From Albugo candida (taxonomy: Eukaryota > Oomycota > Peronosporomycetes > Albuginales > Albuginaceae), in NCBI GenBank assembly GCA_905220665.1, contig CAJNAR010000175.1:248001-312000 (forward strand): a stretch of 64,000 nt of DNA, written 5' to 3'. Under the pieces are notes generated by a model, which ran no database searches, was not told the DNA's origin, and saw nothing but the letters and a program-made list of their open reading frames with translations. The translations under genes were made by a program, and so were the position numbers. Below are positions 25,860 to 37,360 of this stretch, in pieces. The first letter of the stretch is position 1; each line of letters opens with the position of its first letter.

Positions 25860-28574
25860 AACGGCTCAGTTGAAGGTGTCTATATTACTAGAATTAGACT
25901 GACTTCTCTAGTTGCCTAGGCTATCTTAAATAACATATATACATATAAAAAACGCTTCGTGAAATACCTGTGAGAGATGATAATATGTCTTCTCGTTGAT
26001 AATCTTGTATCGCAGTAGCCTCAGCCACCTTAATACGAGGCTGTGTCAAGCTTGTAAATGCTGTAAAGTTGTAAAGTTGTAAAATGGTCCAAACGTACCG
26101 TGATTTGCAAATCAGTGCGCGCCACACTACGGTGAGCATAACTAGCCAACTAGGACTAGGATCCGAGTTGCACTTGCCGTTCCACTCGCCTGTGCCGGAC
26201 CCGCAGCAATGATCTTCGACTTCTGAAAAATCCACCAAATGATACTTGCGTTGTGAGTTGATCCAGTACCTTTGCAAGCCGAATGCGTTCCTCTTGTTCG
26301 TAACACTGTCTTCGAAAGTACCGAACGTGCGCACTAAACGTGGTGTAAATGACGAAAAGTGCTGGAATTGTCGGAGTTGCTGATCGCTGATCGAACAAAC
26401 GTCGATTCCGATCTGTCCAGATGAAGTGCAGTGTCACCGCTTGCAATGCAAGCCATAAATCTGATACAATTGCTAAATATTCTTTCCAATCCGACCGTAG
26501 TGTTGGTACGATTGCACATGCAATATGCGTCCAACGTGGTCGAGAGAAGAATAACTGATCCCAACTAGGTAGTAACTCCCTCCATAACTGTGCCGTGTGA
26601 TCGCACTCTAGAAAGAGATCTTGATCGGATTCCACTGCCCCACACGAAGGCTGCGTGCACAATATGATGTCGGGCTGAATATCCTTCAAGAACCAGAAAC
26701 GAGATCGAACTGGCAACATTCGAAAGGCTAGACGAAACTGTAAATCTTCGAAAATTGGTAATACACGTTTCCGAAGATGTCGTGATGTAGCCATAAAAGT
26801 TCGAACTCGTTCTGAATCCAGTGCGTCCGATCTCTCCCGTGATGACCAATGTGTCGACATCGGATGACTCTTGGTTGGTTCGGGAGGTTTCCAGACGATT
26901 CGTGAGAGTGGTGAGCGTGAAATAGATGGAAAATAATGTTACCTTTCCTTGCTTTTTACTCCCACATAAAATGACCTGCCACTTGTGGTTGGTGTAATCC
27001 AAGTGATGCGACCGATCGTCGAGCGGATCCGCTGTAGTATCTGAGTGGCTTCATTGTAAAGTCGACTCAGCAACTTTTCTTCAGCCATATCCGATGTGTT
27101 TAGCTCTTCGTCGTTGTAATAGTTGGCGACGAAATCTTCCTTCGTTGGCCATGTGTCGTTTTCTCGAAAAAAGTCTTGAAGACTGCGAATCTCGAAAAGT
27201 GTAGCAAACGTTTTTCGAAATGTGCGATGTGGTTCGTCCGCCATACCAAGATTGTACCAAACGTTCTGCGTATTCGGGTTACAAGTAGCAGCTTCGTAAT
27301 GTAATTTTTGGTCGCAGTGAAACCACAGCGGTTGTTCCATGTAGTACTGACGGCGTTGTGAAACATTCAAATCTGATATTGAGATGCTCCAATCCATCTG
27401 GTGCCACATTTTAAGTGCGTGTTTCCACCATGACGATATGCTCTCCCATTGAACCATTTTCCCATGTCGATTTGGTGCGATGGTGAATATATCCATCGGC
27501 TTGTGTGGTCCAAAGGAAGGTTGGATAAGTTGTAATAATTCCGTCGAAGCAGTTGTCCAATTCGCAGGAATACTTGCTGACGTATCGGATGCGAACTGCT
27601 GAAGGAATTGAATACGTTGTATCTTTAGTCGTCCTACCAAAAAAGGAACTTGTAGTCCACCATCTTGTCGGCGAAGATATAAAAATTCTTTGCTGAGTAG
27701 GTGAACATGTCTTGAATCTTTTTTGTGTTTTCGACCAAGCACAAATCGATTTAACATCGAATGCCACTGTCGAATAGTCACTGCTGGTATGTCCACGTGC
27801 ATCGTGTAATGCCACAAACGTGATAAAATTATCGTCTGTGCAACCAGTAGTCGACCACGAACAGTTCGTGCTCGTCGAAACCATGCACCAAACCCATCGT
27901 AAAAACGTTTGTCGAGAGTTGAAATAACCATCGAATGAGTCGGTGTCTGGCCGAACGGAATACCCAAATACTTGGCTTGTTCCGATTCAACGAGAGCAAA
28001 GAGGATTTACTCAAGTTGAGTTTCGCACCCGATCCATCGCAATAGACTTGGACGAGTTCGAGTTGCGTCAAAACACCATTTGGTGTCTCTGAAAGCAATG
28101 TCGAATCGTCCGCAAAAAATAATCCAGTTGCGACAGTCGTGCCATTAATCCAAATGCCATGTTCTTCATGTTGACGAAGTAAATTTCCCAAAGGTTCGAT
28201 CGTCATCAGAAAAAGTAATGCTGAGAGAGGATCACTTTGTTTCACTCCACGTTGTGGTGTAATAGATGGTGTGATACTTCCATTAATCATCAACTGCGCC
28301 TTTGTGTTATTGTACAAAAGACGAACCCAGTCGATGAAACTTTTTCCAACACCCATTTTTTCCAAAACGCGAAACATGTACGTCCAATTGACTCGATCAT
28401 AAGCTTTCTCAAAGTCGAGAAAAGTCGCATATGCTTCCTCCCCACGATGAGTGACCAAGTCTTGGATGTCGGTGAGATGTCGAATATGATGATGCATTGA
28501 CCTTCCTCGCACAAATGCTTTTTGATCTTGATGGATCAATTTTGGCAAAAAACGTTGCAATCGATACGCCTCCG
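25860..28574 (-). mobile_element. 5'-truncated LINE (L1-like, RT plus zf-RVT)
   Basis: The copy holds the 3' part of ORF2 in three frame pieces. 28574-27829 carries reverse transcriptase with HQDQKAFVRGRS, LDFEKAYDRVNW and the catalytic FADD. 27967-26939 is the thumb and connection region starting at KYLGIPFG. 26860-26156 is the C-terminal zinc-binding domain (CTQPSCGAVESDQDLFLEC). The 3' terminus on the minus strand is a block ending in 'atagacaccttcaactgag' at about 25860, with no poly-A. The 5' end is cut inside the RT at 28574, exactly where a SINE begins. One frameshift near 28010 and another near 26940 mean it cannot make a full ORF2 protein, but it is the best-preserved 3' half in the window. 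Confidence 0.85.
27829..28574 (-). pseudogene. LINE reverse transcriptase, truncated and frameshifted
   Basis: About 245 codons of RT palm: the fingers motif QDQKAFVRGRS, motif A LDFEKAYDRVNW, motif B TPQRGVKQSDPLSALLF and motif C FADDSTLL. The N-terminal endonuclease is missing because the copy is 5'-truncated. The frame continues past SSLLS into unrelated codons, while the true continuation (ESEQAKYLGIPFG) lies in the next frame. Confidence 0.8.
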
Positions 28575-28815
28575 CCCCAGCTCAGTCGGCTGAGCACCGG
28601 AACCCGTTCTGGAGGTCGTTAGTTTGATCCCGGGCAGTATGAGCAGTGGTCTGAGCCCACCCAAGCAATAAGCTTGGAAAAGATTTGCCTCCCTAGGTTT
28701 GAAGTCAGACTTGAGTGATTTTCACACGGTCAGGGGCTCATGATAGGATAAAGAAGGTAGTTAAAGAACCAGATGAACAGTGTAATAAAATCGCTGGAAA
28801 AAAACGGCTTTCAAG
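28573..28815 (+). mobile_element. tRNA-derived SINE, copy A
   Basis: The head resembles a tRNA gene. An A-box-like 'agctcagtcggctgagc' at about 28580 and a B-box-like 'agtttgatcccgggc' at about 28622 have tRNA spacing, with an imperfect anticodon-like stem between them. The body continues with 'gagcccac', 'aagcttggaaa', 'gcctccc', 'cacacggtca' and 'taaagaacc' blocks, which recur in the same order in copy B at 38826-39065. It abuts the truncated LINE on its left. Confidence 0.7.
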
Positions 28816-31650
28816 CAAAAAACGAATTCCAAATACACGAAAGAATCTAATGTCAGTGTTCAGTACAAATTGACACAGCCACTATCCGGACTTGTTGGAG
28901 TCGAATATGATTCTCGCGAAGCGATGGAAAAGCCATTAGATGAACTATCAGCCACCTAAGGCTATGAGGTAGTGACAAAATCATCCTACGAGCAACGTAA
29001 CGGGCTCTATGCGGTCCGTTACCAATGTGACCGAGGAGGGTCTTACCGCAATCGGCTTCGTCTAGCTGAAAAGACTAGAACACGAAATACCTCGTCAGTA
29101 CTTGCCAATTGTCCATTCCGCTTGAAAGCCATACAGGATGAACCGCATTGGACTTTTCCATGGGGGTGAAGAGGATCATAACCATATGCCATCCATCTCC
29201 ACAAGCGCCCATCCTGTCCACCTCAGAATCGAAACAGAGATGAAAAGACAATAGATGGATTGTAAAATACTTGGGTTCCAACGAGAAGCATAATAACTTG
29301 TTTGCGGAATGACCGTGGACTTGTTTTGCCAAAAAAACTGAGCAATGTCCGCCAAGCCGCAATTGTCAAAACTTTAGATGGCCGCATACCGATGAATTTC
29401 CTTGTAAAGAAATTTCTCAGGTTGCAATTTGATGTTGAAACAGTGAGAAATGATGAAGAAAAAATACCCTTCTGTACTTTGCCCATCCAAGATCTACAGA
29501 GATGGCTCGAGGTCAGAATGAGATTATTCTGGTGGATGCCACACACAAGACAAATGCTGAAGCTTCCGTTGCTGCACCTCGTCGGGTGCTCGTCAATCTA
29601 AAAACATTTTTATCGCATTTGTTTTCATGACGAACGAGAGTAAATCCTCATACTTTTCAGCAATAAACTTCTTTCGATCGATCCATGGGGACGAATCTCC
29701 TCCGTAATGTTTTGTCGGTGATCGCGAGCTGGCGCTAACTTCAAGAATTCAAGAACACTTCCCTACTTCCCAAATTCTATTATGTGTAGGGCATGTAAAG
29801 AGGGGATTGCTATTACCAACCCAGCTTTTCGCTATTTCCACCCCCCACGTGACTTTTTGAACAATCAGATTACGGCGTTATCTCCACCTACATTTTTTAC
29901 TATTTCCACCCACCTTTTTATGATATGGGCACTTCTCAAAGAAGTGAATGGTAGAACCACCCTGGATGCGTATAATCTGCCATAAACGGCCTGACTCCAG
30001 GTGTATTGAAAATTGGCTATGCGTGTCGCATCCGTAAGAGATATTGTAGAGTACCCTTTTCAGTACAAAGAATTTCACTAGAGCTTTCGCAAACGTTCAC
30101 TCAATTGCACCACAGGGCACTTCGGAATTCAGTCGATGCGTACAAGCGGTATAGCGGTACAAAGATGGCAAGTCCACTAAAACAGCTACGTGCAACATCT
30201 ACAAACGATAGCCCATCCCATAACGGTACAACCGCAGGGCGTCTGTGCGCTTGAAAACTGGCATAAGCAAGTTACAAATGTTCTACAAGTTATTTTAATT
30301 TTTGCTCGTGTCAGAGATATACGGCAAAAGACCGCTGTCGTTATCAGTCCAATTCTCAGACCAGACTGAACGTATTTTCAAATTCCAAAGACTCTCTCGC
30401 AAGATGTAGTATATATAGACGATAGATGATGGCGATCTGTAAATGCGTACTTTACTGTCTGCGAACGACGCGGTACAAGAAAAGCATGATAAATCTAGCC
30501 GATCTAGAATTGGGATCCTAGAAAGGTGTGCAACTATGGGTTCTGATACCTTCGATCAGCATGCAGGACTGTGAAACTGTAGCCATACAGAAAAGTTGAC
30601 TGGAAATAAAGCCGTAATCTGATTGGTCAAAAAGTCACGTGGTGGGTGGAAATAGCAATTCTCTATTGAAAAAATGTAATGCATATTTCCAAAAAAAGTA
30701 GAATGGACAGCTTCTATGAAGGAATGGAGGGCAATCATGTATGCAAAAACAGAAGGCTCCTTCGATGAACTATGGAAACGTTTCGAATACATGTAGACAA
30801 TGCAATCATCAACTACATTGTCAAAACATGGATTCCCTACAAAGAAATGTTTGTTGCAGCTTGGACTGACCGTAGAACGCATTTTGGTCACACTACAACC
30901 TCGCGCGGTGAAAGTGCTCACCACATGCTCGAGCAATACATGCCAACTAGCATGAACAACCTTATTTCGTGATGCGAAGAATTATACCTAGCTATTGATA
31001 ATAATCTTATAGAGCAAGATGTGTCCCGACAATGTCAACAAATCAGAATATGCAACTATGCACAGCCAGCACCTCAAGATATGATTTTTCAGGATTTCGA
31101 TTTGGAAATTTTTCATTCTGCACAAAATAAAATCGAGGAACAGTTAATAGTTGCCGCCAGCCACAAAGAAACAACGAAGACGTATGCTCTGGTGTATTTC
31201 GCTTCATGTGGGGTCTTCCCTGTAAGCACAAACTGCGTCAATACATGCGTCAATACCTGCGTCAAAAGCAAAACTTGCAAATGAGCTACATCCATCCGCA
31301 TTGGCACTTGGCAAAGCCCAACCAACTAAGTCCTTTTCTATTGCAGCCAGCCAGAAGTCTTCCGATGTTACGTGATCAAGTGCCACCTGCTTTGGGGGCT
31401 CACCAGACCATCAGCAGGCTACGACACTCGACGAATTTCGGACACTTTCGCAATAAATGCCAAAACTTTGCAGGAGCCAGTAATTGTGTGCCGTAGAGGG
31501 AGGACGCGCCAACAAAATGGATCGACGCAATTTATCTGAGTTTGGATATGTGAAACCCAAGGAAAACCCAAAAACGTTTATGCAGAGCTTGTGGTGAAGT
31601 AGGGTACCACTCGGACTTTAAGAAGTGCAAGAGTAAAATTAAATAGGGAA
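28816..31650 (+). mobile_element. Decayed MULE-type DNA transposon
   Basis: Plus-strand fragments in several frames read as a Mutator-like transposase. A FAR1-type zinc region lies at about 28970-29168 (GLYAVRYQCDRGGSYRNR and TRNTSSVLANCPFRLKAI). A transposase core lies at about 29370-29660. The region 30770-30965 includes AAWTDRRTHFGHTTTSRGES, and a SWIM-like zinc finger (WGLPCKHKL) at about 31206 precedes a zinc-knuckle-like end near 31590. Stops break every domain. A separate inverted-repeat element (29831-30656) is inserted in the middle. The element's own terminal repeats were not found. Confidence 0.65.
29831..30656. mobile_element. 826-base inverted-repeat element inside the MULE
   Basis: The ends are a 56-base inverted repeat, 29831-29886 and 30601-30656, matching at 52 of 56 positions by eye. 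Each arm begins 'gctatttccaccc' and contains 'cacgtgactttttga'. A second partial copy of the arm start, 'ctatttccacccacc', lies at about 29910. The interior has no long frame. This looks like a non-autonomous DNA element (MITE-like); no target-site duplication was evident. Confidence 0.6.
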
Positions 31651-33479
31651 TTCCACTATGTATCTTAGCTAGAAGCAATAATATAGTCACGCTATCGATG
31701 AATCATGTTGTTTTACACAAACTAGCCAATCAGATATGTTTTGTCTGTGGCAATATTAAAAACGTGTGTGGGAATAGCGAAAAAGATCGATGCATCACAC
31801 ACATTAGCCAATCATATTAGTTTACACGAATTAGCGAATCAAATGTGTTTTGCCGATTGCATCAGCCAAAACGTCTGTGGCAATAGTCACACCCGACCTG
31901 TAATTAATATTTTTGCGGCCAAATTGAAGAATCATCAAACATACAACGTCAACGTATACAAGTTGCGTAATCTTAATAATATTCCAACAGCTTTTTCTCC
32001 AATCACATATCACATTCAATCTTGATACCAACCATCATACTCCTTTGACAAGAAAGAAAATTCTTTTTTTGCCAGCCGACTGATCTAAGCAGCATGTCTC
32101 AAAGCTCAAAGAGCAACGTCACATGAAAGCTATGCAGGCTGCTTTTGAGACGAAGAAAGCGTGAAATACTTCAAGTTCAAGTATCGAAAAATAGGAGCGA
32201 TATAAAGGCGAATTTAAAAAAATGAATTCGAGAATTGTGAGGAAGAGCAAACGGACACCATTTTTATGAGGATTGAGTCTTGCAAACGGCCTTCTAGTCA
32301 CCTTGAAAATTCTGACCGAACTAAGCGCTGCAAACGTGCAGCGCAGGAAAACGAGGCTTCTGGTTTAAGAAAACTAGAGACATCCTTCAAGGCGAAAACC
32401 ACACAGCGTCAGCCTATAGATTCTGAAAGAGAGGACTCGATAGATGATTGACCTCTTTATCTTCCCAAATATCTTCAAGAGCGCTTCTGAAAGTGGGCAA
32501 ACGCAATGAAGCACAGGAAGAAATTATACGGCTGCGTCTTGCCTCTGTTTCAGAATACTTCAGGCATAATCAGTGACAGTCAGATATAGTTAAGTCATTG
32601 TGCACATTCGCTAGCACATTTTTATTTTATTTACTCTCGTTCTATCGTGAATGCAAAATAAACGTTGCCGTCTTGTAAATAATTGCAGCGCGAATCGCAA
32701 AGGGCGTTGGTTTGCCAAGATGCTTTCATATCACGCACTTGAATCATCAGCTTTCTAAGCGATTCAAAAATACCTTCAAGATCTTGACACTGAGCTTGAT
32801 TGAGCTGGTCACGAAGCCAGATTTGTAGTTCTGCGGTTACAAACTCTTACTCAATGTGAACGAATAATTTATCGACAGTATCGATTCTGTTACGCGACCA
32901 GACAAACAACTCTACCGCTATGCCGTTGCGCATGATTCTCGTAGTCGAAACAAGCGTGGCTTTCATCGTTGCGCTCTTCCACTCAAAGAGCCTCACTTCA
33001 AAATGTTGCTGCAATTGTTCCTTAAACAAAGCAAACAACTCTTGCATACGTCTACTGTAACGATACGCCTTCGATGCATTTTGTCGAAAGTCTTATAGAG
33101 GTGTCGCCTCGGCCATCTTACGCCATCATCGCATGCATGCTTTGCATGATCTCCATCTTTAAAGGCACGCCCTTGGATTTTGCTCCCCGACTTGAGACAC
33201 TTGATCAGTCGGCGTTGGGAGCAGGTCCGGGTGAGGCTCAAAGCAGGGTAAGGGTTGGAGTCGAGTCAGATCTAGTGACCCTGACCAACAAGTGCTACCA
33301 GATGGTGTCCGAGATGGAAAAAACAAAAGTGAAGTTCAAGTTCACTAGATCATTATTTCACAACCATGTGCTAATCTAATCCTGATGACTCTTTTACTAG
33401 ATTTCTGGATTACGTCATCGCTTGCGTAAACATGTATCGTCTTTCGCATGCCGTCGTTCGCTATATCCAAACTCGATAT
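31651..33479. other. Repeat-like region, nothing firmly recognised
   Basis: Between 31715 and 31880 a degenerate direct repeat is visible ('ttacacaaactagccaatca' type units followed by 'tgttttg'). A polar 60-codon frame at 32266-32451 and frames near 33080-33380 are open but carry no known motif. The stretch is probably transposon debris. Confidence 0.35.
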
Positions 33480-34990
33480 GACTTCTAAAAGCGCTGTATC
33501 TTGCATGGCCAGCTAATCGACATATCATTAAGGGAGTGCTAGACCTAATATGTTTTCTCCAGTTTCATTATTCGCATACGAACGCCTTGTAAGTGATTTA
33601 TTGGTACATTGTGGGTTCATTCGCACTCTGAGCCCAGCTACAAAATATTTCAGCGGGTTCATGAGCACGTCTTCACGTTTTACACACTGCGTAACTTATG
33701 CATGAAAGGGTGCATCGCACAAATCATAAAAGATTACCATCCAAGGACTGACATCTATGTATATTGGATCTCTTAAATGTACTCAACTCCAACTGCGTTG
33801 AAGTTGGTGTCACAAAACGCTAAATCTTGACCGATTTCCGTAAGAAAAGATTGCACTCTATCTCAGTTCATTCTCTTTGTTGGTTTGAATACGAGGAGCA
33901 ATGCTTATCCAGGGAATACCATTTTACTCGCTGTAGTGAACTCGTATGCCCAAAGCCTTACTGACGGATCCGAAATCATTGATTGCATATATTTGAAGGC
34001 TTTCAGATGTCGACAGTTTTCCTGAAGACTACGTCTTTCAGCTTTCAAGAACGAGTTCACTCCATGATCTATCTCATTGCATAAACCCGTATAGGCTCTT
34101 ATGTAGGCAAGTGGAGACACAGATTCAGGCTGTTTCCTCCTGGTGTGTTCTCGTACAAGTAAAGAACGCCACCATGCATTCCTGGCATGCCCCGTATTTG
34201 TGCTAAATCCATCCTGAGCTTCTCTCTCCTAAATTTATTGACTGCTGCAAATATCATGTCATATCTTATTTCGAATACTAGTTCGTTCCCGCAGGCAACC
34301 ATTCTGCATTGAGCCGTTCTGCATTTACCTCTGCGTCCGATTTTTGCTTGTATAACCAGCTGGCATGCAAGTCTTTGGTTTCATTCAGTCTCAAAATGGC
34401 TCATGTTTGACTTTCCTTTACTGAGGCTAACTTCTCGTCCACACCTTTTTCCATCTGAATGCCATTCTGACTTCATTGGTTGACTGTACGCCTTCGGGTC
34501 CGACGCAAGCATTATTGATACTACTTCTCGATCTCTGATTCACTTCCCTTGATATCTGATAACCATTCTTCTCCCGGTATCACCTTAATGAGAGATTTGC
34601 CCTTTCATGTCGCTCACTTGGTTCTTTCCAACGTTCGTATCCATAAAAGGTTCCAATTATGCCTATATCAAATACTTTTGACGGACCTTGATAGGATCAT
34701 TTGCATCATGCGACATTGACTACACAATTTTTTTTATGTGCCAAGTAGCAATCAAAGCACTTGATATCGTAGATACCCTTCCTATTCCTTGGTTTCGTTT
34801 CATCCCTTTTTCTGACACGCCCATGCTTCGTTTTGCGAGGCATTTTTTCCACTCTAGTTTGAAATAAACAAGGCAATCTTCTCCCATGATAAACTCTGTC
34901 TGGTCTCCGGTTTCGAATATAATTGGCATATTTTAGAAGCACCAGCTCTAACATATGACGACAAAGTAGTTCCAATATCACACATCGTAC
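33480..34990 (-). mobile_element. Decayed Copia-type LTR retrotransposon (pol fragment)
   Basis: On the minus strand the piece at 34302-34099 (ELVFEIRYDMIFAAVNKF, GMPGMHGGVLYLYENTPGG, LNLCLHLPT) matches the reverse-transcriptase start of oomycete Copia elements, which have the pattern F-E-I-x-Y-x-x-x-F-A-A-V ... G-x-P-x-x-H-G-x-V. Further downstream ALGIRVHYSE and WISI at about 33920-33850 fit the end of the RT. Upstream, 34981-34706 reads like the region before RT. Stops and frameshifts occur throughout. No LTRs were identified. Confidence 0.55.
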
Positions 34991-35639
34991 CAGGTTATAA
35001 CTGCCCGACGCATTCGTTCAACTAGCTCATTAAAGGATTGATATTGGGCCTCCCTGATCAGTTGCTCTTTCTCCGTATTCTCATCTCATTACCAAATCGT
35101 AGACATGCTTGTACTCTCCACCGCAGTTAGTTGTGACTTTCGAAACACGTGCTTTGTAGAAATAGATACATACGGTTCACGACACTTATAACCATCAATA
35201 GGTGATGGGGTGGCCAAATTTTGAAAAACATTTAAATATAGGATCCCCAGTGCCTGTGTGAACCTGACCCATACTAAACAAGGCTTTGCCACCGCATCCG
35301 AGCTTGTGTTACTCCCTACATATAATTCACAATGCCGCGTCCTACTGAACTCGGTCAAAAAATAAAGGCTGTGTCCAAACTGGCTGTGGAAACTTAGCGT
35401 AGTGAATCCAGTTCCCAGTCAAAAGATGAAGGAACGTGCTTTTGCCGTGTCTGGTAGCTCTGATGACGCCAGTTGTAGCTTGTGGGACGAATACGTGGGT
35501 ATGAGTGATGATTTCAACGCTGAAGAACAAGAAGCTGAAGGCGTTGCAGAAACATACAAAGAACATTTCTGGTGGCATTTAATGCCGCTCATCCAGACGC
35601 GTCGTCGAAACTTCGCCCTATTTTGGTATCTCGGCACGC
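34991..35639. other. Spacer between two transposon relics
   Basis: Overlapping short frames on both strands, none with recognisable content. Confidence 0.3.
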
Positions 35640-37360
35640 AACCCTAGGCGAAATACCGCCACAAGTAGACGCGCTGCCGCTGGGGTGGTTGCTGGCCTCT
35701 GACTAACTATTGGGCACCTGGTGAAGTGAAAACAAACTAGGCCGATGAAGCGCAACCAATTAAGAAATCAACTGTTTAGGATCTTCCATCAAACAGTGAC
35801 GAGGAAGAGGGGTCTATCTGGTAAGAGAGAGTAGTGGGCACTGCCACCAGCTTCTCAATGGAAGTGAGAAACCAGAATCTCCAGCAAATGCAGGCAGCAG
35901 TAAACCGTCAAGTTGCTGTTGTGCATTACTTTCGTCTGCGTAAGGCGGGTAAAGGACGCCTCGAAGCAAGTAAGCTGATCATTGAGGGTGCCGGCTAAGC
36001 AATTTGGAGCACAAGTTGTGTCTGCGCTTGGGCGCGAATGTTCCTAAAAGATGGCAAACTGCCTTTTTCTTGCCAAGGCAAGCATGCAAAGCGCTGGAGC
36101 TTTTTACAAGACGAAGACTGTATATTGCCTTTGCAGCAATATTCTCGGGACAAAAGATTCCAAACTGAAATTAATACATTGCAGCCCGCATAAATGAATA
36201 AATTCTCTCCGGCCTTGGGTATGCAGCATCACCCACAATTTCAGAACGGATCACGATTCTCTAGCTGCATTCCCTGGATATCTCGTTCCGTGAAGTTCAA
36301 AAACACATCTATATCGATGGGCATGAGCGAGCAGATGTGTCTGCTTATCTTCAAATGTACTTGGAAGAAATGCGTAAGTATGAAGAACGTTTACCCGTAT
36401 TGGAGGTCTTGGATGTAAATGATAGGAATGTTCGTCTTTCGTGAACGGTGGAAGGGCTGCGCCCTTTCATTTTAGTTATACATGACGAGATTTCCTTTCC
36501 CTCCCATGATGGCTTGAAACCCTTTTGGTTGCCCACTGGTGAGCAGTCATTGCGCAAGAAAATACATGACACTAAATTTATGTCAGCGTCTTCCTTAGCG
36601 ATGTGAGAGGTCGCTTAGCACTGGACAATCAAAAAAAGCTGCAGCACCCCATCCTTCTTGCTGAAGGTTATGTGATTATGCATACAACGCGATGATTGCT
36701 CGGAATCTAAATGCTTACTGAAGCAGGTGAAGGAGAGAGCCGAGAGTGATCCCCTTTTTTGACGCTCAATTTCCCGAAAAACAAGTATTGTTTGCGTTTG
36801 ACAATGCAACTGGGCGCTGTGCCTTTGTGTCTGACGCCCTTCGCGCATAACGGATAAATTTGGGCCCTAGTGGTAAATTTCCTCTTATGCAATGCACCAC
36901 CTGGGGTGAGCGAAATTTTTAGTGCAAAAGTTTTCCAAAAAGTCACCCAATTTTGCTTGTCGCGGACAACCGAAGGGCATCAAAATGCTTGTGCAAGAAC
37001 GAGGCCTGTGGTGGAAAGGTGTCAGGTTGAGCTGCCGGAACAAATGCGAGGTTGGAAACTACTTCGCTGTGCAAGGAAGGTCATGGCAAGACAAATGGAC
37101 TTTTTTCGCAGCGAGGCATGCTGGAGGAGGTGGTCCTTGCGTCTGGACACTTGGTGATCTTCCACGCAAAATTTCACTGCGAGCTACATTATTACAGTCC
37201 CAAAAGCACTTGCCTCCGTCGCATTGAACCAAATCCGGCGATATGCAAGAAAAGTCCGAAGATATGTGGATGTGTATCGGAAGGGCTTGAGTGGACGGCA
37301 GGCAGATTACGCTGTTCGCAAACATCGGTCTCATCGGCGCGTTCCAAATTGACTTAGAAT
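35640..37360 (+). mobile_element. Decayed DDE-type transposase
   Basis: Fragments in several plus frames follow the order of a DDE transposase family common in fungi and oomycetes. There is an N-terminal region near 35870-36000 (QAAVNRQVAVVHYFRLRKAGKG). A GHERADVSAYLQMYLEEMRK segment lies near 36320-36380, then HDEISFPSHDG near 36481-36513 containing a DE pair. KGIKMLVQERGLWW lies near 36975, and the C-terminal YVDVYRKGLSGRQADYAVRK at about 37263. Stops and shifts interrupt every block. The family name is left open because it rests on pattern memory. Confidence 0.55.

Noticed and set aside
28573..28650. tRNA-like A and B boxes suggesting a functional tRNA gene
   Set aside because: No full cloverleaf: the anticodon stem is imperfect, the acceptor stem is not closed, and a SINE body shared with 38826-39065 follows.
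33074..33379. 101-codon plus frame overlapping an 82-codon minus frame
   Set aside because: Both strands are open and no motif is seen on either; probably transposon debris.
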